15,613 nucleotides of DNA. Source: Verrucomicrobiales bacterium (GTDB lineage Bacteria > Verrucomicrobiota > Verrucomicrobiia > Verrucomicrobiales > Akkermansiaceae). Shown one piece after another: positions 7,407 through 15,194 of this stretch (within the stretch, counting starts at the first letter, position 1; each line of letters starts with the position of its first letter). The notes under the pieces are model-generated. The model did no database searches. It saw only the letters and a list, made by a program, of their open reading frames with translations, and had not been told where the DNA came from. The DNA lies in the NCBI GenBank assembly GCA_002729295.1, contig PBTU01000033.1, positions 5,636 to 21,248 on the forward strand. The letters run 5' to 3'. The position numbers were made by a program, and so were the translations under genes.

Positions 7407-10255
7407 CGGGTTCCTCCTTTCGTTTGAGCCACTAATTTCGAAAACTCACTCGGAACCTCATCGCGTTTTTCAAAATCAACCCGTACCTCTTCACCCGCTC
7501 TTCGTGACTTTGAAACCCAGCGGGCAAGCAAGCCTTCCAAGAAAAATAGAACAAGAGCAGCAATCGCGATAACCTTCCAAATCTCCCGTCCAAAACCTTC
7601 GCCACGCAGAACCGAGAGCATGTTGTCAATCGAGCCCAATTCCATCAAATCGATCTCCCGCTTAATCAAATTGCGGTCATCATCGTTCCAACGGTCGAAT
7701 CGACTTTCCCCACCTTCACGTTTCACAACCAAGGGAAGAGTCTCTTTACCTTCGACATCGGAGCGCATACCAGCCGGCACCTCAAGTTGATACTGACCAG
7801 GAAGGGCTGACCCTTCCACCTCAAGCAGACGACCTCTCCGCCCCTGCGTCGCAGCGACATCTCTCTCCCGTCCTTTGGGATCGAGTGCCCTTGAGGTTGC
7901 CAGAACGACATCTTCATCATCTTCCACAACCGCCAGAAAGGCCGAAGCCGGAACAATTTCAGAAACCCGATCCGGACGCTTCCAACTCAATGAAACAAAG
8001 GACTCCCCCCAACCTTCTCGATATTCGGCCCGGAATGGTACGATCTCTCCCGCCACTAAATTAATTTTCTTGGAACGTCTCGTCCCCCCCTCCGCGTTGA
8101 GAACTTCATCGCCATCAAGCCACATCTTAAATTCGTCATCAACGATCGCTTCAAAAACATATTCACCCGATTGAGGCGGCAAAAGAGAGCCCTGCCATTT
8201 CACAACAAATTCATCTGCCTTGAGTCCCTTCTCTGGAGGACCGCCCCGCCAATTGAAATTGATGGCCGAATCAACACGACTAAGCATTTCGCCCTTCTCT
8301 CCATTCTTTCCCCTTAGATAGGTGGCTCGCAATCCTCCTCCGCTTGGAAGGGATAAGGTCGGACTCCAACTCGCCTTTACATTCAATTCGACTCCTTTTC
8401 CTCCCGCCAACCAGTTGGTCATTTCATGAACCAAAGGCACAAAACTCGGCCGGGCTGGCAGGCTCCCCATCCGGGCATCAAGGCCAGTCGTAGTCACGAC
8501 AACGCGGCCATGGCCGTATGCCCGGGTCGCCATGAAGATTTCTCCGTCGGCAAAGCGGGCTGCCGCCTGGGCCCCACTTACAAGGCCCGCAGATTCGCGA
8601 TATCCAAGAACAACCCCCTCGGCCAAATCATCACCTGCCGCCTCTTTGAAAATTCTCAAAACAGGATGATCAAACGTTCCCTGGGCCACACGAACTCCAT
8701 TCTCCGGAAGGTTCATTTTTCCCAACTTGATAGGCACAACCGGGCCGTCGCCCCCTTGCCAATTCTGATAAAAGCTTTCCTCAATATTCGGACCCGCCAA
8801 AATCCAAAGGCCGCCACCTCTTAGGACAAAATCAACCAGCTTCGCAGAAGTCTCCGAGGGGAGTCTCGTCACATCAGCCAAAACAACGACGGTGTCATTC
8901 TCAAGACTCTCATTGACGAAAGCATTTGCCTCAACCACCCGGGGATCAACAAATACCGAAGATTCCGTATCAGCAGGCGCCAAAGCCAATCCCAAATATC
9001 CACCTGCCCGCTCAAAAAACGATGCGCCGCTATTTCCTTCCACGATTAAGACCGGAAGAGTTTCCTTCACCCAAAGTACCCGCTCGCTAATATCATCACC
9101 AACTAAATCATCCTTACTAGCCAAGGCTGCCTTAATCACCTGCGGGCCCGCTTTCGTGAAACGATAACGGTAATCAATAACTTCTCCTTCCCCGGGGATC
9201 AGTTGCCCAACACCTTTTGACTCCAATTCCTTACCCTCAACAGTCACCTTTAACAATCCCGGCGTAATCACTTCCGTTCCGGTGTTCTCAACACGCACCC
9301 TGATCATCACCTCACGATCTGTCCCCACGATCTCACGGGATAATTCAATTTCTGAAATAGAAATATTTCTTAAATTTTCAGGTGGTGGAAATGACCTTAC
9401 CAACAATCTTGGCTTTGCTGGAAGTCCCTCCCAGGCATCCCCCAAATTACTCCACGCCGTAGTACTCTCCAATTGCCATCCGACCCTCTGCTGATCGGTA
9501 AAGACGACAATATCTTTTGTCGCTGCCCGACCTTCGGCCAATGTCAATGTTGCCACACCGAGTGCTTCGTGGGCCCTAAACGGACCGCCTACCGGCTCCA
9601 ATTGATCGAGAACCTCAAGAACGTCGGCCCGATGTGTCAGTGGATTCCCGGTCCGCATCTCTGGCGCAGGTCCCCCAAGCACCACTGAAAACGCCGTTCC
9701 TTTTGGCGCATCTTTGACAAAGCGGCGAGCTTCTTCAATCGCACGGGAAAAGGCGGTCTGTCCCTCGGTCTGAATCAACATTGAAGTCGACCCATCAATC
9801 ACAAGCGCGACATCTCTTCGGGGGCTCGTTTGGAAACGGCTCAAATTTAGATTCTTCTCATACCAGCTAATGAATCCCGCCCCACCAATCAGAGCTAACG
9901 CGATCACACGCATAATCCAGGTTGCTTTCAATGAAGAGAGAACGAAGGAACCTCCCAGAAATGCCATCCCAAGCAAACCAAGCGGCAGGACAAAGAGCCA
10001 TGGAATCTGCGAATTGGGCGGCACGAACGGCCGTGAGACAGCCAATACAATCAGCGCAATGAGAAGGCATCGCGCCGCCATCAGAAGAAAGTCCTCCCAC
10101 TCCATCCGCTTGCGTCTTGCCGCCACAGTATCGAAAAGAAAGCGCATCGCGCCCCAGTCGTATGGCTTGGCAGCCTGCTTCCGGATCAGATGTAGGATTA
10201 TCGGGACCAAGACCCCTGCGAGGCCAAACAAAAGTAATGGATTCAGAAAGAGCAT
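7403..10255 (-). CDS. BatA-like membrane protein with VWA, amidotransferase-like and PA14 domains
   Basis: A 950-residue membrane protein. Residues 1-77 match the aerotolerance/BatA N-terminal domain: LNPLLLFGLAGVLVPIILHLI at the start, then the WEDFLLMAARCLLIALIVLAVSRP helix. Two more membrane segments lie near 85-107 and 112-130. The VWA domain (about 147-260) has a MIDAS core DGSTS (154-158) and FTD (252-254). A region of about 300-400 looks like an Ig or CARDB-type beta domain. An amidotransferase-like alpha/beta domain spans about 400-615. Residues about 641-775 form a PA14-type beta-barrel module, with FNWRGGPP, GEYVFEAIVDDEFKMWLDG and REGWGESFVSLSW; this is unusual in Bat proteins. A C-terminal helix (893-911) is followed by a charged tail. 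The start is 3 bases after the DUF58 stop, with a GGAGG site 12 bases upstream. The exact function is unknown; a ligand-binding or glycan-binding envelope role is inferred from PA14. Confidence 0.87.
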   Translation of the reverse strand: MLFLNPLLLFGLAGVLVPIILHLIRKQAAKPYDWGAMRFLFDTVAARRKRMEWEDFLLMAARCLLIALIVLAVSRPFVPPNSQIPWLFVLPLGLLGMAFLGGSFVLSSLKATWIMRVIALALIGGAGFISWYEKNLNLSRFQTSPRRDVALVIDGSTSMLIQTEGQTAFSRAIEEARRFVKDAPKGTAFSVVLGGPAPEMRTGNPLTHRADVLEVLDQLEPVGGPFRAHEALGVATLTLAEGRAATKDIVVFTDQQRVGWQLESTTAWSNLGDAWEGLPAKPRLLVRSFPPPENLRNISISEIELSREIVGTDREVMIRVRVENTGTEVITPGLLKVTVEGKELESKGVGQLIPGEGEVIDYRYRFTKAGPQVIKAALASKDDLVGDDISERVLWVKETLPVLIVEGNSGASFFERAGGYLGLALAPADTESSVFVDPRVVEANAFVNESLENDTVVVLADVTRLPSETSAKLVDFVLRGGGLWILAGPNIEESFYQNWQGGDGPVVPIKLGKMNLPENGVRVAQGTFDHPVLRIFKEAAGDDLAEGVVLGYRESAGLVSGAQAAARFADGEIFMATRAYGHGRVVVTTTGLDARMGSLPARPSFVPLVHEMTNWLAGGKGVELNVKASWSPTLSLPSGGGLRATYLRGKNGEKGEMLSRVDSAINFNWRGGPPEKGLKADEFVVKWQGSLLPPQSGEYVFEAIVDDEFKMWLDGDEVLNAEGGTRRSKKINLVAGEIVPFRAEYREGWGESFVSLSWKRPDRVSEIVPASAFLAVVEDDEDVVLATSRALDPKGRERDVAATQGRRGRLLEVEGSALPGQYQLEVPAGMRSDVEGKETLPLVVKREGGESRFDRWNDDDRNLIKREIDLMELGSIDNMLSVLRGEGFGREIWKVIAIAALVLFFLEGLLARWVSKSRRAGEEVRVDFEKRDEVPSEFSKLVAQTKGGTR
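7931..8335 (-). other. PA14-like domain coding segment within the BatA-like gene
   Basis: Residues about 641-775 of the 950-residue protein. PA14 features are visible: NFNWRGGPP at the start, a FVVKWQG strand, the GEYVFEAIVDDEFKMWLDGD beta-hairpin with acidic residues, an INLVAGEIVPFRAEYREGWG segment, and VSLSWKRPD at the end. PA14 domains elsewhere bind carbohydrates or occur in toxins and glycosidases. The limits given are approximate. Confidence 0.75.
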
Positions 10256-10258
10256 CGC

Positions 10259-11200
10259 TTACTTTTTCCTCCTTCCCAAATAACGCACCAGAGCATCGGG
10301 AACCGACGTCTTCGTCGTCACCGGCACATAATCTGCGCGAAGATTCCCACAGACCGACTCGATCGAATCAATAAATTCACGAAGTTTTTCGAGATAAGCC
10401 GCCCGAACGGCCTGCGGATCGATGCGCATCATCTCTTCAACCCCCTCCAGATCCCTGAACCGCTGGAAAGACTGGAAAGGAAAACTCAGTTCCTCTTCAG
10501 CCAATACGTGGAACACAACAAGCTCATGCTGACGGAAGTCAAAATGGTGCAGCGCCTCGACAACCTCAGAAGGGTCATCAAAGAGGTCACTAATCAAAAT
10601 CACTAGGCCACGCTTGGGAATTCGTTCAGCTACTTCGTGGAGGACTTTTCCAACTCCCGTCTCCTTCCCCGGCTCGGTCTTGTACAACTCTTCACAGATT
10701 CGGCGAACCTGACTTGGGCGATTCTCCGCACGCATCAAGGTTTTGATTTCGTCATCGAAAGTCACCAATCCGGCAGCGTCGCCCTGCTTGATGTAGAGAT
10801 ACGAAAGCGCCGCTGCCAAATAGCGACCGTATTCAAATTTCGAAATCGCTTCCCCGTTGATCTCGGTTCCTTCATCACCTTTGAAATTCATCGAACCAGA
10901 GACATCCAGAACGATGGTAGCCCGAAGGTTGGTTTCCTCGATGTACTGCTTGATGACATTACGGTCACTCTTGGCCATGACCCGCCAATCAAGATTTCGT
11001 AAGTCATCACCATAAGTATATTCGCGGTGCTCCGCAAATTCCACTGACACTCCTTTGTCCGGACTGGTGTGCTTTCCGGTTAGAGTGCCCTGCTTTCGAA
11101 GGCGGGCCAGCCATTCGAGCCGTCTTATGCCGCCAAGCACTTCGGGCGCAAGGAGACGCATACACTCCGGCATTTTCAAATGCTCATTCTCCCCGGCCAT
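10259..11200 (-). CDS. DUF58 domain-containing protein (VWA-like, MoxR partner)
   Basis: A soluble protein of 313 residues without membrane segments. The DUF58 signature is VEFAEHREYTYGDDLRNLDW (53-72), followed by VIKQYIEETNLRA, which leads into a VWA-like core with a MIDAS-type DVSGS (99-103). VTFDDE and LVILISDLFDDP give further strands of the fold. DUF58 genes almost always sit next to moxR genes, and the proteins are thought to act with the ATPase on envelope or metal-protein maturation; the biochemical role is not established. The start ATG at 11200 has a TAGGA ribosome site 6 bases upstream. It follows moxR by 23 bases and precedes the BatA-like gene by 3 bases. Internal methionines at residues 10 and 14 are less likely starts because they lack such a site. 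Confidence 0.92.
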   Translation of the reverse strand: MAGENEHLKMPECMRLLAPEVLGGIRRLEWLARLRKQGTLTGKHTSPDKGVSVEFAEHREYTYGDDLRNLDWRVMAKSDRNVIKQYIEETNLRATIVLDVSGSMNFKGDEGTEINGEAISKFEYGRYLAAALSYLYIKQGDAAGLVTFDDEIKTLMRAENRPSQVRRICEELYKTEPGKETGVGKVLHEVAERIPKRGLVILISDLFDDPSEVVEALHHFDFRQHELVVFHVLAEEELSFPFQSFQRFRDLEGVEEMMRIDPQAVRAAYLEKLREFIDSIESVCGNLRADYVPVTTKTSVPDALVRYLGRRKK

Positions 11201-11223
11201 CGTAATCCTAGTTGGGTAGTCGC

Positions 11224-12231
11224 TTAAATTTCGATCTTGCTGTCACCGCCACCGAGCTCCTCAACGAGTCGACGAATGATATCGTCGCTCTTCACTCCGG
11301 CAGCTTCGGCGTTGAAGGTTGTAAGGACCCTGTGTCGAAGGACAGGCAAGGCAACCGCTGCCACATCGCCGGTGGTCGCATGAAGCCGTCCCCGAAGTAC
11401 TGCATGCGCTTTGGCCGCTGAAATTAGGGAGATACCAGCACGGGGACCAGCTCCCCAGCCCACCATTTCCTTCACAAAGCTTGGAGCTTCATCCGAACCA
11501 GGTCGGGTGGCGCGAGCCAATTTGGCTGCAAAATCGATAACATGGTCGCCAACCGGAACCCGCTTCACAATCTGCTGCAGTTCGACAATCTCCGCACCCG
11601 ACATGAGTGCGGAAACTTTCGCAGAATTCGGGCTCGTAACACGACGGATAATCTCCCTCTCTTCTTCACCAGTGGGATAATCGACAATGATGTTAAAAAG
11701 GAATCGGTCGAGCTGGGCTTCCGGAAGGGGATAGGTTCCCTCCTGCTCAATGGGGTTCTGAGTTGCCAAAACAAAAAATGGATCGGGGAGCTGCAGCGTG
11801 CGCTCACCGACAGTGACGTGGTGTTCCTGCATCGCCTCAAGAAGAGCTGCCTGCGTTTTGGGCGGTGTCCGGTTAATTTCATCCGCCAGCACCATGCTCG
11901 CAAAAAGCGGGCCATTCACAAATCGGAAGCCACGACGACCGGTTTCCGGATCCACCTCTAACACATCAGTTCCGGTGATATCAGCAGGCATGAGATCGGG
12001 CGTGAACTGAATTCGCTTATACTCAAGCTCCAGAGCTTCGGAAACCGTCGAGACCAAAAGCGTCTTCGCCAAGCCCGGAACACCTACTAGGAGGGCATGT
12101 CCCCGGCAAAACATCGCCATCAGAACCTGCTCAACCACCTCTTCCTGACCCACAATTACTTGGGCCAGCTCTTCCTTCATTCGCTGATAGCTTCTATGCA
12201 ACCGTTCTACTGCTTCCTTGTCGTCACTCAT
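11224..12231 (-). CDS. MoxR-family AAA+ ATPase
   Basis: A cytoplasmic ATPase of 335 residues, the typical MoxR length. Walker A is GVPGLAKT (50-57). Walker B is MVLADEINR (113-121). PPKTQAALLEAMQE (123-136) is the classic MoxR stretch. Sensor 1 is ATQNP (156-160), and the arginine in LDRFLF (174-179) fits the arginine-finger region. The C-terminal lid follows GWGAGPRAGISL. MoxR proteins are chaperone-like and are thought to help metal-cofactor insertion or assembly of VWA proteins; here the three downstream genes are the likely clients. It is the first gene of the operon, and a TAGGA site lies 10 bases before the ATG. No neighbouring gene identifies the specific pathway, so no symbol beyond the family is given. 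Confidence 0.95.
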   Translation of the reverse strand: MSDDKEAVERLHRSYQRMKEELAQVIVGQEEVVEQVLMAMFCRGHALLVGVPGLAKTLLVSTVSEALELEYKRIQFTPDLMPADITGTDVLEVDPETGRRGFRFVNGPLFASMVLADEINRTPPKTQAALLEAMQEHHVTVGERTLQLPDPFFVLATQNPIEQEGTYPLPEAQLDRFLFNIIVDYPTGEEEREIIRRVTSPNSAKVSALMSGAEIVELQQIVKRVPVGDHVIDFAAKLARATRPGSDEAPSFVKEMVGWGAGPRAGISLISAAKAHAVLRGRLHATTGDVAAVALPVLRHRVLTTFNAEAAGVKSDDIIRRLVEELGGGDSKIEI

Positions 12232-12641
12232 GTCGAACGAATCCTACGGGAAACCACTCCTCTCTCTTGCGTCTTTAAAGAAGAAAAAGCGGAAAAATCC
12301 CTCCGCCCAAAAAAATGTAAAATGCGACCGTCGAGCATCAGTCCAATCGAAGCACCTCATTGGGTTCAAAATTCTAAATTATACGACCACTTCCTCGTCT
12401 CAAATTGCGAACGCGGAGACTTAAAATCCTTTTACTCAACCGGGCAAATGATCCCGACCTACTATCGTCAATACCACAATCTAATTCCACTATAATCAAA
12501 CTAAATCTTATTATTACCCTTCACCTCTCTATTACAACTCGTATCATTTCCATTGTAATCTCGGATATCAATGCTCATAAAAGCGCGGTCGAATCTCTGA
12601 CCGGACTATCGCCAGTTTGGCAGCTCCCTACCCAACATTCC
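12232..12641. other. Stretch without a supported gene between moxR and the archaemetzincin pseudogene
   Basis: The region is AT-rich, especially 12480-12580, and every frame is interrupted or weak. It should contain the moxR operon promoter on the - strand. It might also hold eroded N-terminal sequence of the archaemetzincin on the + strand. I could not align any frame here to that family with confidence, and I see no tRNA, repeat array or clear terminator. Confidence 0.5.
12378..12403 (-). promoter_or_regulatory. Possible promoter for the moxR operon
   Basis: On the - strand an exact TATAAT (12383-12378) is preceded by TTGAGA (12403-12398). The 14-base gap is shorter than the usual 16-18, so the -35 match is doubtful. 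It lies in AT-rich, apparently non-coding DNA about 140 bases upstream of the moxR start. It is a candidate only. Confidence 0.3.
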
Positions 12642-13148
12642 CAGTATCAAGGGCGAAAGATCATTTATCTCCAACCACCCGGAAAATGCCCCAAGGTCGC
12701 TCCGAAAATCGAGCGTCTCCACAGGCCTTCTTTCATCCCACGAAAGCTAGAGCAACCCCCGTCCTCGGTGTCGCAGAGAACGGCCCTGTCAAATCCTGCA
12801 TGAACGGAGGAAATCTTCAATGGCAGTGCGTCGACGTTCTCAACCTCCTCCAACTCCGTACCCCTTGCGATGCTTCCATCGTCTTGTCATCGCTATGACC
12901 GACCTTTATCCAAGCGAAGAATGGAATTTCGTCTTCGGTATGGCTAGCATCACCTCAACAAAACCGGCCGCGCTTCGCTCGGCTTCTAACCTGCTTACCT
13001 CCGTAAAATCCACTGCGGCCTCAAATTCGACCCCACCGCTCGATCACAAAAAATCGCCACCATCCTCAATAATCTCAAAATGACTGACGAAGCAAGGTGG
13101 TTTGAAAAGCGAAATGAGAAAATCAATCCCTCTTCCGAGGGCGAATAG
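12642..13148 (+). pseudogene. Decayed archaemetzincin-like zinc protease
   Basis: Archaemetzincin fragments appear in order on the + strand, in changing frames. First is GRKIIYLQPPGK (from 12651), matching the family's IYLQPLG strand. A shift near 12690 leads to QAFF, GGNLQWQCVDVLNLLQLRTPCDA (about 12745-12874), matching the segment before the active site. After a one-base loss near 12872 comes LVIAMTDLYPSEEWNFVFGMAS (to 12948), the most diagnostic family motif. A further shift then gives LRKIHCGLKFDPTARSQKIA and DEARWFEKRNEKI, the normal C-terminal end, with TAG at 13146-13148. The stretch that should encode the zinc site HExxHxxGxxH and following Cys residues is absent in all frames: about 17 codons separate FGMAS from LRK, where the family has many more. 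The last 26 bases overlap the end of the convergent C39-like gene. The N-terminal limit is uncertain. Confidence 0.82.
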
Positions 13149-14049
13149 AAATTAATGACCGGAAAACATCCGCCCTAATCCACCGGATGGTTTCCGCATG
13201 CTTGGTTGGGTAAAAATTATCCATCACCCCAACCAAATTCACCTCATCGATCTTCGTCCATCCCACTCCCACCATTTCGTGTCCCCACGAAAGATGGGGT
13301 TGATGAGGAACCCGCACCGTGCAGGAAAGCAGCACCGGCCTACCCGCGTTGATTTCTTCCTTCAGTAACTCAATTGAAAATCGCGCGATACGACAGTCGA
13401 TCCCAACATTCTTCTCCATCGCATCAGCCTGAATCACCCTAGCGAGATCATGAGGAAACGCTCCTGCAAGCATCATTCCGTTGGACGTAAATCCATCAGT
13501 GTCGGAAAACGTGGCCATCTTTAACCGAGCCCGTAATCGGCTCGCAATGTCCGCAGGCGTTTTGCCGTCTTCACCCCGCCATAGCGGAAACTTTTTATCC
13601 ACCCAAAAGGACACCACACTCGCTGCAGCAGTCGGCACGCATCCGGAAGCGACCACTTTCCCACCTTCTTCCTCAATTGGAAACTGTTGCAAATTCGGAA
13701 CCTCCGAAATCACAGTTTCGATTTTTAATTTCGCGTCCAGAGTAAATTCCACAATTCGTCCCTCTCCGCCCTGATCCCACATCATTATCCCCTTCCTTCT
13801 ACCCGGTCCCTCAATCTCCGCGACCCACACCGGTGGTAAACCGGTCGGGTGGGCTAAATCCTTTTTCTGCAAAACCAGCTTCACGGCATTCAATTTTGCA
13901 TCTTTCCAATCCTTGGCCCAATTCTGAGAAACAATCCCCTTTAAGATCGCATCACCTCTCTCCTGTCCGCCGCCAACGACAACCTGAGAATACGCCGTAA
14001 TCATGGATAGCGTAACAAATACTAGAGCAATGCATCGCATAGAATTCAT
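13123..14049 (-). CDS. Secreted C39-like (papain-fold) cysteine peptidase family protein
   Basis: From ATG at 14049 the protein is 308 residues and starts with a signal peptide (about 4-21, ending TAYS). Residues about 115-300 resemble the C39-like peptidase fold. Cys137 lies in the helix-starting motif SGCVPTAAASVVSFW, His257 in LSWGHEMVGVGW, and Asp277 in GVMDNFYP, giving a plausible Cys-His-Asp triad. The N-terminal half (22-115) has no family I recognise. The frame continues upstream to a GTG at 14082, but that start would overlap the threonine aldolase gene and place charged residues before the signal sequence; ATG at 14040 is another option. The gene follows ltaE by 7 bases, so the two are probably co-transcribed. 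It could be an active peptidase or an inactive papain-fold protein; the substrate is unknown. Confidence 0.75.
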   Translation of the reverse strand: MNSMRCIALVFVTLSMITAYSQVVVGGGQERGDAILKGIVSQNWAKDWKDAKLNAVKLVLQKKDLAHPTGLPPVWVAEIEGPGRRKGIMMWDQGGEGRIVEFTLDAKLKIETVISEVPNLQQFPIEEEGGKVVASGCVPTAAASVVSFWVDKKFPLWRGEDGKTPADIASRLRARLKMATFSDTDGFTSNGMMLAGAFPHDLARVIQADAMEKNVGIDCRIARFSIELLKEEINAGRPVLLSCTVRVPHQPHLSWGHEMVGVGWTKIDEVNLVGVMDNFYPTKHAETIRWIRADVFRSLISIRPRKRD

Positions 14050-14056
14050 CTCAGAT

Positions 14057-15070
14057 TTAAATAAGCGCCTCGCGAAATTCACACAAAACCTTTTCGATAT
14101 CTTTCGCGGAAATATCCAAATGTGTGACCAGACGAATTTTTTTACCCGTGTATCCAGAAATCAAAATCCCACTCTCTTCCATTCTTTCCGCCAGATGGGT
14201 CGTATGTCTACCAACGTCCACAAAAACCATATTCGTCTGCACAGGGTCTACCTTCACCCCCGGGATCTCTGCAAGTCCCTCGGCGAGAGCCCGCGCATTG
14301 GCATGATCCTCCGCCAATCGCTCCACGTGATTCTCCAAGGCATGAATTCCTGCTGCGGCCAACAAGCCTGATTGGCGCATCCCCCCACCTAACATTTTTC
14401 GAGAACGCTTCCCTTCTTTGATAAAATCCTCCGACGCAACCAAAACGGAACCAACCGGCGCCCCGAGCCCCTTCGAGAGGCACAGTGACACCGAATCGAA
14501 TGGTGCCGCGACTCTCGATACCGGCAGCCCAGAAGCAACAGCCGCATTAAAGATTCGCGCTCCATCTAAATGCAATGATAGCCCATACTTCTCCGCGAAC
14601 GGCCTAACTGCTTTAAGATACTCCACCGGGAGAACCTTTCCCCAGGTCGTGTTCTCCAGACAAAGGAGGCAGCTCCGAGCATAGTGAAAGTCATCAGGCT
14701 TCACCAGCGCTGCCAGCTTTTTAAAATCCAGAGTCCCGTCCGCTTCCTGCTCGAGCGGCTGAGGCTGAATACTGCCGAAAACCGCTCCGCCGCCGCCCTC
14801 AAAAAGGTAGGCATGCGCGCTCTGCCCGACCAAGTATTCATCGCCCCGACCACAGTGGGTCAGCAAGGCACATAGATTACTCTGCGTCCCACTGGGAACA
14901 AACATCCCCGCTTCTTTTCCCAACATTCCGGCTGCGAGTTCTTCGAGCCGGGTCACCGAAGGATCGTCACCAAAGACATCATCTCCAAGCTCCGCCCGCC
15001 CCATTGCCTCCCTCATGGAAGAGGTCGGGCGAGTCACCGTGTCACTACGCAAATCGATCAGCATCACCAT
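14057..15070 (-). CDS. ltaE: Low-specificity L-threonine aldolase
   Basis: PLP-dependent cytoplasmic enzyme that cleaves L-threonine and L-allo-threonine to glycine and acetaldehyde. The 337 residues fit the family. The N-terminal signature is IDLRSDTVTRPT (5-16), then the GDDVFGDDPSV segment (29-39), FVPSGTQSN (57-65) and SAHAYLFEGGG (84-94), where His86 should stack on the cofactor ring. HLDGAR (167-172) holds the Asp that pairs with the pyridine nitrogen, and LSKGLGAPVGS (198-208) holds the Schiff-base Lys200. Two starts are possible: ATG at 15070 or ATG at 15064. The second matches the usual beginning of the family (MIDLRSDT-like) and has a TAGAG site about 7 bases upstream, so it may be the true one. 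The downstream C39-like gene starts 7 bases after the stop. Confidence 0.95.
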   Translation of the reverse strand: MVMLIDLRSDTVTRPTSSMREAMGRAELGDDVFGDDPSVTRLEELAAGMLGKEAGMFVPSGTQSNLCALLTHCGRGDEYLVGQSAHAYLFEGGGGAVFGSIQPQPLEQEADGTLDFKKLAALVKPDDFHYARSCLLCLENTTWGKVLPVEYLKAVRPFAEKYGLSLHLDGARIFNAAVASGLPVSRVAAPFDSVSLCLSKGLGAPVGSVLVASEDFIKEGKRSRKMLGGGMRQSGLLAAAGIHALENHVERLAEDHANARALAEGLAEIPGVKVDPVQTNMVFVDVGRHTTHLAERMEESGILISGYTGKKIRLVTHLDISAKDIEKVLCEFREALI

Positions 15071-15194
15071 GCTCTAAAGAAATGAAAACTGATCGACAAG
15101 ACAAAGCGACTCAGTGAATATTGAGCTCTTCCCATAACGCTCCGCTTCCTTTTCCTCTCAGCACCCTCGGCAACGTGCCTCCGAGCGACTCCCA

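Noticed and set aside
12097..12495. 132-codon + strand frame starting inside moxR
   Set aside because: The first part is antisense to moxR. The rest (HWVQNSKLYDHF and following) matches no family I know and could not be joined to the archaemetzincin relic.
12665..12853. 62-codon - strand frame
   Set aside because: It lies opposite the archaemetzincin relic and has no features of its own.
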